A stretch of 64,000 bases of DNA from Mortierella sp. BCC40632 (lineage: Eukaryota; Mortierellomycota; Mortierellomycetes; Mortierellales; Mortierellaceae): the NCBI GenBank assembly GCA_011634665.1, contig WAEK01000010.1, forward strand, positions 1,852,501 to 1,916,500, in the 5' to 3' direction. Positions 12,183 through 22,861 of the stretch are shown one piece after another. Below the pieces are notes generated by a model. It did not search any database and was not told the DNA's origin. It was given only the letters and a program-made list of their open reading frames with translations. A program made the translations under genes and the position numbers. Numbering within the stretch: the stretch's first letter is position 1; each line of letters starts with the position of its first letter.

Positions 12183-12933
12183 CGATGAAAGATATGGAGT
12201 AGGGTGAATGAGATGAGATGAAATCAGATGAATAGAGGCGAGATGGACAGATGAATGGAATAGAGAAGAGTTGTTTGCTTCTTCTCTTCGATCGATCAAT
12301 GGAAAACAGAAAAAGACATGTGGAGAGGAGCCTTGCCCTTTCTTTTCTTTTTACTCCCGGGGGGGAGAGGGAGAGAGGCGGACCTATTTTTGAACCACGT
12401 TACTCTTCTGCAAAGGGCGTGAGCAAGAGAGAGAGTGAGAGTGAGAGTGAGAGAGAGAGAGAGGGGCACCGGGCCATTGATGCGTCATTTGCCCGCTCTT
12501 GGGAGTCAAGATGAATTCCTCTGTCTCATTTCTTGCCAGCCAACCACAGTCCTTTCTCTCTCATCAGGCTCCTGCAATGTTGGCCAGACGCCATCTCGTG
12601 CCTGTAAACTGCGCTCATTCCTCAGGTCGCTAACAGTTGTAGGATTGTAAAAAGAAGAAGAATGAAGGGGGCAAAGAGGGCTGGCATGAGTGACAAGAGA
12701 ACAAGAGAACAAGAGCAAAAAGAGAAAGAGAGGGAGAGAAAAAAGGAGAAAGGTGATTGTTCCTGGAAATATCATTGAGAAACAAGTCTTGTCTCTCTCT
12801 CTCTCTCTCTTACACACTCTCTCTCTCACTACTCACTCACTTTTCTCCATGGCAAAGCTCATAATCGAATCGATGGAGAGAGTCTAGACTGAAAACTCCT
12901 CCAAGATGCCATCGTCCCCCCATCAATCCATCA

Positions 12934-12934
<1 letters not shown>

Positions 12935-12974
<40 letters not shown>
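12935..12974. repeat. (CA)n microsatellite
   Basis: About 20 CA units in intergenic DNA. Confidence 0.9.
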
Positions 12975-12977
<3 letters not shown>

Positions 12978-13172
12978 GAGATTACGTGCAATCAGAAGAC
13001 CTGCTTTAATTCAATTAGCAAGAAAGAGTGTTTGAATAGCAATATAAACAGCGGACGAAAAAAGAAAAGCAGCAAAACAGCAAGAAAGAAAGAGGACGCG
13101 GTCGACCCAAAGAGTATGTAAACGATATGTATAAAAAACCATGATGGGCTGGCATTGGCCGACAGAATTGCC

Positions 13173-13176
<4 letters not shown>

Positions 13177-13217
<41 letters not shown>
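13177..13217. repeat. poly-A run of 41 bases
   Basis: Uninterrupted A run about 140 bp from the Rab-GAP stop codon. It lies downstream of that gene, which reads on the other strand. Confidence 0.9.
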
Positions 13218-13220
<3 letters not shown>

Positions 13221-13357
13221 TAAAAAGAATAAAAAAAAAAGGAGATGAACGGAGAGGAAAGAGAGGGTGCGGTTGTAAATCAGGTCGAAATGACAAAAAA
13301 GAGTGGGGCTAAGCTACAAAAAAGATGAAGAAAGATTAAAAAAAAAAAGGAGAGGTC

Positions 13358-16300
13358 TCACGAGCTGTCGGTGGCAGAACGACGGAAACCTAGCGCACCA
13401 AACATGCTGTTGCGCGTCGATTGACTCCGCTTGAGCTTCGCCGCCTCGCCATCGACTGTGAACTTGCGTGTGCCAAAGGCATTCGTGGTTGTAGAGCTAG
13501 GAACAACACCTGCATTCGCTGCCTTCTCACTTGGCCAGCCCTTTCGGACCATCGCCGCGGGTCGTGAGGACGATGTCGACTCTCGTCCGGATTGAGTCGA
13601 GTTGAGGGTATCAGAGCTGCCTCGGCGAACAATGCCCCGAGCACCATCCAGGGATTCACCCGACCGACGGTCAATCACAGGAGAGATCAGTCCACTCTCG
13701 TCGTAGAGCGAAGACATGTGAGTTGAGGTCCTAGGTGACGGAGATCCGCTCCTGGAGTTCATCATGTTCATCATCGTCGTCTCTCCCAAGGATCGGCGGA
13801 AGCTTCCTCCACGGTTCAGACTGGTCGTGGTATTGAATGCGGCATTCATCTCCAAGTCCTTCACCTTCTCTTGGAGCAAGTTGCGCTCAACGGTCACTCC
13901 CTGCCAGAGCTTCATTGTGTCGTCAAACTGCTTGCGCAAGACGCTCATCTCGCTCTCGAAAGTATCACGCTCGTGTCGGACCGTATCAAGCTCCATGGCC
14001 ATGTTGACCCTCAAGTCCTGGAGATCCGCTTGCTGCTTCTGCAACATCTCGACCGCCTCCTTCGAATCCATGAGCACCTTTTCAATCGTTTGCACCTTTT
14101 GACGATGAGACTCGACTTCATTCATGGCCTCCATCACTGTTACCTTGGCATTCACGAGCTCGGAGGTGACATGAGCCAACTCTCTCTCCGTCACCGTCAA
14201 TCGGTTCGCCAATTCGTCATTACCACCACTCAACGAGGAGATGGACGAGGCCTTGGTGTCAAGATCCAAACGACGGACGCGGTCTTCAAGGTCCTCCTCC
14301 TGAGAATGGGTCGACCAACTAGAGCTGGGACGACCTGAAGGCTCTCTCATCTTTCCATCCTCATGAACCAGCGTCCTGGGCGAGGACATCATCATGGTCG
14401 AGGCCGTATCACTCTGGCTCATGACGGAAGGCGAGACTGCACTCATGACCGAAGCTCGGTTTTGTTGACGCTCCATATCGGAGACCCTCTTGCGCAGATT
14501 ATCGGTCTCTTCCACATACTGCATCTTCTCCATCTTGACAATCACAAGACTCTCGGTCACTTCAACATGCTCCCGTTGCAAGGTCGACAGGGCCTTGGCC
14601 AAGTCCTGGATTTGTTCCAACAGCATCGCCTCAGTGTTGTTGATGCGAGAGATATTGTTCGAATCCGTTGACTCTTCCTCCTCGGCCTCGTTAGTCAAGC
14701 TGGCAGAAGAACCAAACGATGCTGCGATCGAGAGACGGCTTCCGCCTCGGTTGAGCTTGGGGGCAGGAGCCTTTGTCTGAGCAACGGGTGCGACTGCAGG
14801 CTTGTCCTCAGGTTTAGCCTTAGAGGCTCCGAATCGATCACGGAATCGCTTGCTGGTCACCTCTCCTGCACGCTTCTGCTGGTCCTCCAATTCAGCCAAG
14901 TAAGCCATAGCCAATGTGTCCAACTTGTCCTTGGAGATCACAGAAGACAGAGCCATTGCATCCTTGATCACACTGCCGGCGTTTCCATCATAGGCTTCAT
15001 AGAGCTTGGACGACAATGCCTCGAGAAGATCCTCAAACTCTTGGAGTTGCATCAGCTTTTCCTCGTTCTTCTTCAAGAGTGCAACGGCGACACGCATGAT
15101 CGTCTCGGGAGCTCCCTCTGAAAAGACGACATCATAGATGCGCAAGACCAGAGGCAGTGGGTATGAATAGGCAAAGAGCGAGAGGAACCATTGAGAGGCA
15201 TACATGGCGCCATGGATCGAGTGGAAAGAGAGATGGGCGTGCAGCATGGGCAGGTGCTCAGAGAGCAGGGCCGAGAACTGGTAGAGACGGAGCTGGAGTC
15301 CCTCCATGTTCAACGTGAACATGGTTCGCATGTCATAGGTCTCCATGAGTCGGACAAAAACACAGAATGCCTCCTTTTCGTCCATCTGCAGCGGGGTGAG
15401 AAACAAAATATGCGGGTAATATGTCAGCGATCATGCCACATGTCTAGTGTACCTAGTCAAGGATATATGAAAAATAAAATTGCGTATATGCCTTACGTTC
15501 ATCAGGAGAGGGCCCACCAAGAATCCGAGACCCTGGCAGTACCCAACATGGGGATCATAGAGAGAATATGCCTTGAGGATATTGCCAAGCATTTCTTGTC
15601 CTTTGCCTCCTTCTTCCTTGAACATGTCAACCTGTGGGAATGTTCGGGCAAGGTCTCGTTGGATGATGCGCTCATATGGCGAATGCTCCTTGAGGAGCTG
15701 GGTATACATCGTCTCAAGATATGTTGACGAAGCCTGGGACATCGATTGCCAGATCAAGCCACGCAGCTTGGAGGGAAGGCCCTGACGGACACGAGCAGCC
15801 AAAAGATGAGGCAACTTGCTCGCCACAGCATTGTAGTCCTGGACAAGCATTCCCCAAAACTCCCAATCGATCTCTTCGTCACCGGCCTGTGGCTCCATGA
15901 CAGAGTTGGGCGAGGACATGGGATCGACCGTGGTCGAGTTGGGGCTGTTGAGAGTGGTAGAGTCAGCGATAAGGCGGTGCAGGGTATTGAGGTTGCCCTT
16001 GAGAACATTGGACTCGATACACACTGACTTTGGGTCTGTGTCGAGCATGCCATTCTGACGTTCAAGACGAGCCAGCAAGAACGAAGTCGAGTCCTATGGG
16101 AGTAAGAGGTCAGAAGACAATGTGGCGTTTGGTCAGCAAAGAATCCTCAGATAAGCAAAAGGAAAAGATTGGAGCATCCTCTTTTTTTTTTTTTTTTTTT
16201 TTTTTCTTTTCTCTCTTTTTTTCTTTTTTCTTTTTTTACCTGTGGAGGCAGTAGACTGTTTTGTTCCTCGAGCTTATGAAGAAGGTCCATGTCGACGCCG

Positions 16301-16876
16301 TTTTCGGAGGAAAGCTCTGGGCGGGTATGGGTGTTCTTGAGTTTGGAAAAGTGACCCTTTGGTTGAGGAAGGAGGAAGCCAAGAGTGGTGTTGCTGTTCA
16401 AACGAGCTCTGCTAACGGCAGCGGAAGGGGAGGAGAGGAATGAAGAAGAGAGGCCGCCGACACGGTTGTGCAGACCAGAATCGAGGCCATGGGAGAGCGA
16501 CTCGGGCGAGGCGTTATCCAGAATGTCATCGAGCATCCTTTTGAATGATGCGACGTGGTCCTCTTCGTCAGCAGTGGCTGTGATCGTGGTTGTGGCGGTG
16601 GCTGTAGTGGTGGTGGTCGTAGCCGTCTTTTGGGAGGAACCTATGTGTCATTTTGGGCCCATTTATGCACCGGAGGAAAAAAGAAGAAAAGAGAAAAAGG
16701 GCACGAGAGCAAGGGCAGGGCTAGGGTTAGTTTTCGGGTGCTTTTTTTATCCCCTGAGGAGGACTATTGCACACCCTTTTTTTTTTTCTATTTTTCTCTC
16801 TCTGTGTGTGTGTATGTAGGTGTGTACGAGTGTAGAGGTGTGTGTACGAGTGTGTGTTCGATTATAAATATGTGTA

Positions 16877-16932
<56 letters not shown>

Positions 16933-17683
16933 TGCGTGTGTGTATACATATTTTGTTGACCTCTTTTTTCCCTTTCCTCCTGATCCCTTGCCCTTGAGTT
17001 TGTGTGTGTGTCTGTCTGTGTGTGTGTGTGTGTGTGTGTCTGTGTGCGCAGAGTCTGTCAAGGATAGCCTTGCGATGGTCGGACTCTGATGATGGGCTGG
17101 GCTGGGAGAGGAGGTACAACGATAGTCGGATTATTCCCCTCCCCTGTCTCTCCTGACTCGTGTTCAGTTCAGCCAGAGACAAGTGGCGCGGGGAAGAGGA
17201 CAGAAGAAATATGGGCGGCAGCCAATTGCTCCACTCTATCTCTCTCCCTCTCTCTCTACTCGCTCACTGGATAAGAAGCGGCGTTCGGTACCTGGGAAAC
17301 GGGACGCTTATTTGGCGGAGAAGCACAAGTGTGAAGGAGTGGGTACGAGTGCGCAAGGGAGTCTCAGACAGAGATGATGAACAAAAAGTGAAATGGGACG
17401 TGCGTGCGCCAGATGGTTGACAGGGACCCAAATGAATTTTCGACTGGGAAAGAATGGACACAGAGCAAGAGAAAGTGAAAGAGAGAAAAAAAAAAAAAAA
17501 CAGTGACAGGGACAGGGGAACAGGGACCGAGGACAACGAGAGAGAGAGCGAGAATAAGAGAAAAAAAAAAAAAAAAAAAAAGGGAAAGAAAAAATAAGAG
17601 CGGCGGATGCGGGATGGGACTAATAAAAAGAAGAAAAAGCATTATGGGGTGGGACAGCATGGCCAATGTGGCCTGGGTCACCC

Positions 17684-17718
<35 letters not shown>

Positions 17719-17845
17719 CTATGTTCATCCCGCTCCACCAGGACAGAGGTACAGAAATGTACAATACACTCATTGCAAGCACATCTGCCCCGCCCAGGAT
17801 GATGTCCATGGGCCCACTCTGGACCATGGTCATTTCGTTTCTGTC

Positions 17846-17882
<37 letters not shown>

Positions 17883-18337
17883 CCCTTTCCCCTGGGAGCT
17901 GCGACGACCACATTCAGAGCATTTTCACTCTGTCTGTCTGTTTGCCTGACTGGCTGACGACTGGCTCTCGAGTCTGTACTGCGATCGCTCATGACTGTCG
18001 GATCAGTCCGTCGAGTCAGACCCTGCGCCCTGATTGCAGCGGCTCTCGGACAGTCTCTTTGCTGTTCGCACGACTGATTCCAGCCAGGGACCATGAACAC
18101 AAAAGGGTCTTGCGATGGGTCCATTCTGCCACGCGTGGAATGAACCACATGTCACTGAATCCGCTTAGAAAAGCTGGAAAGAAAAGGGCCGAAAAGGGGC
18201 GGAGTAATAGAAAGACAAAGAGTTGCCAAAAGAAACGAATCTGGATATCTCTCTCACTTACATGACGAGGAGACCTCAGGACTGAAAGAGTGGATGGGCG
18301 AGGGCAAGAGAGTAGGCTCTGCAGCTTGGGTTGCCAT
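13358..18337 (-). CDS. TBC-domain Rab GTPase-activating protein with C-terminal coiled coils (Gyp5/EVI5-like)
   Basis: Accelerates GTP hydrolysis by Rab proteins in membrane traffic. Exons: 18337..18262, 16640..16240, 16093..15497, 15385..13358; 1033 residues, in frame throughout. The TBC domain (about residues 235-440) has RQGLPSKLRGLIW, the arginine-finger motif IIQRDLARTFPQ and the glutamine-finger motif YCQGLGF, so it should be catalytically active. The remainder has long predicted coils (e.g. TEAMLLEQIQDLAKALSTLQ, LTVTERELAHVTSELVNAK) and Ser-rich linkers, as in Gyp5/EVI5 proteins. The first exon (MATQAAEPTLLPSP...) is assigned from a good start context, a GTAAGT donor and perfect phase. 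If it is wrong, the protein would start inside exon 2 at 16536. Rab partner unknown. Confidence 0.88.
16241..18261 (-). other. region holding exon 2 and the unusually long first intron of the Rab-GAP gene
   Basis: Intron 1 is 18261..16641 (about 1.6 kb, GTAAGT...ATAG), some ten times the usual intron in this window. It holds a (TG)n repeat near 16879-16940, a second TG run near 17001-17040, A runs near 17487 and 17562, and CT runs near 17687 and 17863. No coding exon is evident in it. Confidence 0.6.
16879..16940. repeat. (TG)n microsatellite in Rab-GAP intron 1
   Basis: More than 25 TG units with a few TA interruptions. Confidence 0.9.
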
Positions 18338-18532
18338 TGTTACCACAGGAGGCGGGGCCTTGGGGGGGGGGAAGGGTGGAGGAAGAGGAGAAGAAGGGGG
18401 AGGCGGAAGAGGAGAGAAGGAATAAAAGGCTCACGATGGACGCGTGCAGGTGCTCGAGAAGGGAGGCTCGGATGGAATGCAACGAGCCAGATGAGAGGAT
18501 GGGTCAAAGATGAACGTAGGCCGTAGCGTCAG

Positions 18533-18535
<3 letters not shown>

Positions 18536-18581
<46 letters not shown>
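18536..18581. repeat. poly-A run of 46 bases
   Basis: Uninterrupted A run, followed by about 170 bp of GA-rich DNA. Confidence 0.9.
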
Positions 18582-18582
<1 letters not shown>

Positions 18583-19410
18583 AAGAGAGAGAGAAAGAGA
18601 GAGAGAAAGAGAGAAGTAAGTGAAGGAGAGAGAAAGAGAAAGAGAGAGAGAAGGAGGTGAAGAGGAAGAAGGGTTAGGGAACGAGCTAGAAAGAGAGAGA
18701 GAAAAAGAGAGAAAAGAAAGAGAGAAAGAAAGAGAGAGAGAGAGTGAGAAGAAAAGGAAGAGAAAGTGAGCAATGGAATGGAATGGAGCGGATGAATGTG
18801 CTCGAGATCTCTCTCTCTCTCTCTCTCTCTGTCCCTCTGTCCAACGCTAAACCCTCCCATTGACCATTGGACCGATAGAGTTATGCAGCATCGCCTCTGT
18901 GTGCTGCAGCAGCGACGAACAGCGGACGACGAACAGCAGCAGCGGCTGCAGCACACAGACAGGACAGACACACGCACACAGGGAAGCAAGGTTCACGCGA
19001 ACTGGCTGGACGGGACGGCTGCGAGAGAAAAGGGCTCGATCCCAGCCGGGCCCGCTGCATGGGAGACAGCGGGGCGGGGTTGACGCGGGAACAGTGGGCC
19101 CAATGCAGAGCGGAGGAAATGCCAGAACATGGCTGCTCCACCACCTGGGCGGACAGACTACCAGTCAACAACAGCTCCAGGCAGCCCAACGAACGGCACA
19201 ACAAAACACAGACACAGACATAGACACACAGACACGCATGGCAACCCTCCCTCTTTCTTTCGCTATCTCTGCGCATCGTACCCAAATCCGCGTACTCTCT
19301 CTCTCCTTTTCTCTTTGGTCGCCAGGCCATTGCTGGTCATGCAGCCCATGCACTCCCCGTCGACAACACATCTCAAGGGACACAGACAGGCGCGCACCCG
19401 CAATGACAGC

Positions 19411-19449
<39 letters not shown>

Positions 19450-19952
19450 TATGTGTGAAAGTGAGAGAGAACGCGGCTCAAAGGGGACGGAGGGTAGGGG
19501 AGGGCGTGCAGAGGAGAGAAGGGAAAAGACCTCCTTTCTTTCATCGCCGCCATGCCTTCCTTCTCTCCACAGGCCTGCCTATCTCGCGCAGCCCATCTCA
19601 CCACGGTTTCCTACTCGGGGATAGGGGCGAGAAAGAGAAGACGCAGATCTTGGTAGAGCCAGGAAAAGAGAGAATGAGAAAGAGATAACCGGCATCTCTG
19701 TCTCCATCTCTCTTTCTTAGATCTGCAGCGACCGTGCCATGCCTGCTACACACTAGCGACGAGAACACTCTCCCCCCTTGAGCAAGCCATCTGCATCCTC
19801 CATTCTCTGTCCTCCAACGGTCCGTCTGTCTGTCCGTCCGTCACCCGCACCGACTCTTTTTTTTTTTTCCTCTTCCTCCTCCTCTTTGGAGCCTGTGTCT
19901 ACTGCTGCTGGGTTAGGACCCAATTAGGGTGACAACGAGCCGTTGGGCGGAC

Positions 19953-19955
<3 letters not shown>

Positions 19956-20012
<57 letters not shown>
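19956..20012. repeat. (CT)n microsatellite
   Basis: About 28 perfect CT units. Confidence 0.9.
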
Positions 20013-20015
<3 letters not shown>

Positions 20016-20773
20016 TCACGGCAATCCGTTTTGGTTTTGACCCTCAGAACACACACAGGCCGTGTGTACCCGTTCCCGTTTGTCGTTGCCCGAGCCGCTT
20101 TTTTTTTTTTTCCTTCCAATATGCATCCGTTCTTTAAGGTTGGCTGCATGGCATGGGGAGTGTATGTACTGTAGACCAAGGGTCGTTTTACTGCAGACAA
20201 AAAAGACCTTTGAACCGAAAATAAACAGTATGCACAGTGATCCACCTTGTGTGTGGCCCTTCGACGGGAGGCCCTTTACACCTTTACTGCCCCATGTCCG
20301 ACCCGGCAGGGGAAAGACGCTGCAAGGTCATCCGGTGATCAGAAGAGGAAGAGAGCAATGACGGGGGCTGCAGGGTGGATGGGAGGGTGGGTTTGTCGGC
20401 ATGTGCGGCAATCAACACTTATCGGTGTCTACCGATCATCGGCCAAGCTACAGCAAGCTCAGGGATTCTCCAAGAACAGAGCGCTGACTCGTTTGAAGAA
20501 AGAAAGAAAGAAGAAGTGGGAGAAAGAAGAAGAGGATGAAAGGAAAATGGCGCCCGTCCTTTTATCAAACCCAACGCGAACTCCTTCACTCACTCTCACG
20601 GGACTGCGACGCCCAAGTCTGGCCCAGTCGGGCTGAGCCACCCGACCAAGCAAGTCGATCCAGCATTTCTGGCGATGCATGAGCCAGGTGGGCGATTTTC
20701 TTCTTGTTGCTTTTCCAACGCCCAGGCACACGGACCGCCCTTCAGAATCGATCTCATCCCCACGGACAAGCCG

Positions 20774-22441
20774 ATGGATCGACACGGATCATACTCGTCG
20801 CGGTCATCAGGAGGCGATCATCGCGGCTCCTCCACAGAACGATACAGTGGTCCTTCCGGCAGTAGTGGCGCCGGCACAGGTGGCGGTGGTGGTGGAAGTA
20901 GTGGAGGTGGAGGTGGTGGAGGTGGAGGTGGTCGTGCCCGATCTCGATCGCCCATGGGCGACTCACCATACTCTGATTACCATCGCGACAGTCATTACCG
21001 CAGCTCGCATCGGTCTCCACCTCACCATCCATCATATTACTCGAGCAGAGATCATCATCCTTACTACAGGAGTGAACGTGATTACTATTCGCGTGGTGGG
21101 GGTGAATCCTACCATCCATTCCGGCCCTCGCCTCCTCCTCGATCCAGACACGTCAGTGGCGGCTCTCCTGGACACCTTGGCCATGGTGGTCGCCACTCTT
21201 CTCACTATGGATCCTCCTCTTCTGGCTCATACCAGTCACCCTCGCCTCATAATCAACTTCGCTTACCGCATGCTCACCCACCACCACCGCCTGCGCGGCG
21301 GCCTGTACCTCATCAACTGCCACAACCACCTCCTTCAGCCTCTTCGTCGTCCTCCTCTGTCCGACTGCCATCTTCTAATTCAAGAGGAGGCTCACCTACG
21401 TCAGACCCAGCAAGAAAATCGGTACCTCTGCCAAGACCTTCGGCTTCTGTAGGCGACAAGACAGGATCATCGACGTCATTGCCCAGGAGCTCAAGCAGTA
21501 GTTATTCGCCAGTGCCCGAACCAGGGCAGATTCCTGAATATGATCTCAGTCATCGGGATGTTCCTATGAGTAGAGGTAGTGGAAGTGGCTCCAGTAGCTA
21601 TCCAGGCAAACCACCTAGTGGACCTTACATCCCCAATCCAAGCTCGTCTTCGTCCGGTGTTCCCACTTCACATCCTTCCTCGACCGCAGCAATCCATGGA
21701 AGTAATGGCGGTCACAGCTACAACAGTAGTCCATACAAATCGACAACCACCTCTTCCGTAGGGACCGGTTCAACCATGGCCCCATACCATGGTCAAGGCA
21801 ATACAGCGGCTCCATTGACTCCGCAGCAACTCCTTCAGCAGCAACAGCAACAGATCCTGAATTCGGTTGTGGATGTGACAAAACTCTCTTGGGCGCCCGA
21901 GATTGAACAAGAAATTCAGCGGTATCGGGAAGAATCCAAAAAGATGAGGGCAGAAGAAGACAAGCTCATGGAGGCCCGACGAAAGAGTCGATTCGAGCTT
22001 GAACGAGCGAGCTGGGATGTTGAAAGACAGAATCACCTTGTGGGCCTTGTTCTGGGTCAGTTGGAAGAGTTAGATAAAGAGATTGACCGGGATCAGTCTG
22101 GTGGCGAGACGACCAACCCTAATTCGACCTCGACTGGCTCCTCAAAGCACTCGTCATCGAATCTGCACCATGACCGGCGTGAGGGCTCAGAGCGACATGA
22201 AAGACATCATCGAAGCAATGGAGGCAAATCGAGCAGTCGATCAAATAGTAGTCGTGATCTCACGCAACAGCTTCATCAGCGGACCTCCCAAACAACGGAA
22301 ACAACAGCCATCGCAGATACATTATCGATACAAGATATGTCAGCGACTGCAGATAGTACGTTGTCAATTGCGGCTACCATGCAAGAGACTATTGTTACCA
22401 CCAGCAGCACTACTACGCCTCAGGGAGCATCTGAATCATGA
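20774..22441 (+). CDS. hypothetical Gly/Ser/His-rich protein with C-terminal charged coil
   Basis: Not recognised. 555 residues from the ATG at 20774 (MDRHGSYSSRSSGGDH). An in-frame ATG at 20675 would add 33 residues without a clear sense. Residues 1-360 are low complexity: long Gly runs, SR/RS dipeptides (RARSRSP), Tyr/Arg/His stretches and Pro/Ser blocks. A short poly-Gln run follows, then a charged helical segment at about 370-445 (LSWAPEIEQEIQRYREESKK, LMEARRKSRFELERASWDVE) that looks like a coiled coil. The tail is Ser/Thr-rich and the stop is TGA at 22439. The RS dipeptides and Gly runs recall RNA-binding or splicing-associated proteins, but no RRM or other domain is visible, so no function is claimed. 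Its composition and unbroken frame support a real gene. Confidence 0.75.
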   Translation: MDRHGSYSSRSSGGDHRGSSTERYSGPSGSSGAGTGGGGGGSSGGGGGGGGGGRARSRSPMGDSPYSDYHRDSHYRSSHRSPPHHPSYYSSRDHHPYYRSERDYYSRGGGESYHPFRPSPPPRSRHVSGGSPGHLGHGGRHSSHYGSSSSGSYQSPSPHNQLRLPHAHPPPPPARRPVPHQLPQPPPSASSSSSSVRLPSSNSRGGSPTSDPARKSVPLPRPSASVGDKTGSSTSLPRSSSSSYSPVPEPGQIPEYDLSHRDVPMSRGSGSGSSSYPGKPPSGPYIPNPSSSSSGVPTSHPSSTAAIHGSNGGHSYNSSPYKSTTTSSVGTGSTMAPYHGQGNTAAPLTPQQLLQQQQQQILNSVVDVTKLSWAPEIEQEIQRYREESKKMRAEEDKLMEARRKSRFELERASWDVERQNHLVGLVLGQLEELDKEIDRDQSGGETTNPNSTSTGSSKHSSSNLHHDRREGSERHERHHRSNGGKSSSRSNSSRDLTQQLHQRTSQTTETTAIADTLSIQDMSATADSTLSIAATMQETIVTTSSTTTPQGASES

Positions 22442-22596
22442 GTTAGGAAACATCCAATGTACTATATAATCTTTTTATTTTTATTATTGGCACTGGGTGC
22501 CTTTCCCTCTGAGGAATGAGTCCTAATGGTTTGAAAGGGCAACAAGAGATATTTTTGCCCTTTTGGTACCCTCTAAAATCGATGCATGAGAGGTCG

Positions 22597-22630
<34 letters not shown>

Positions 22631-22861
22631 CCAAATGGAATGCTCAGTCACGTTGAATACCTCTGTGAGAGTATGAGGGTAGTGTTATAGGAAAAAGAGC
22701 AGCATGCCCACGAGTTCAGAGAAGGAAACCTGGAATAGAATGTATCTCATGAGGGGGGCGGAGGGAGGATGCTGTTTAATTCATTTTTTTATTATTATTA
22801 TTATTATTGTTATTATTACGCTACAATTACATTGAGGTCGACCAACAAAGAGGTCATTCCG
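22442..22861. other. convergent 3' region
   Basis: About 420 bp between two converging genes. Contains a T run of about 42 bases (22589-22630) and an ATT/TTA-rich stretch near 22790-22820. No gene. Confidence 0.7.

Larger units (their letters stand above)
12045..13357. other. intergenic: kinase promoter side and Rab-GAP 3' flank
   Basis: No gene seen. Holds a GATA repeat just upstream of the kinase start, GA/CT runs near 12430-12465 and 12792-12835, a CA repeat and a 41-base A run. Confidence 0.7.
18338..20773. other. divergent intergenic region between Rab-GAP and the Gly/Ser-rich gene
   Basis: About 2.4 kb with no gene seen. Both flanking genes start from it, so it holds both promoters. 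It is dominated by simple repeats: 46 A at 18536, GA-rich DNA at 18582-18760, (CT)n at 18809-18830, (GA)n at 19411-19441 and (CT)n at 19956-20012. Short GC-rich stretches near 18900-19200 give open frames on both strands but no recognisable protein. Confidence 0.6.

Noticed and set aside
20577..20690. tRNA-like sequence on the minus strand (GTGGCTCAG box-A-like piece)
   Set aside because: No acceptor stem, anticodon arm or TTCGA-type T-arm can be folded around it; the stretch is better explained by a simple 6-bp hairpin.
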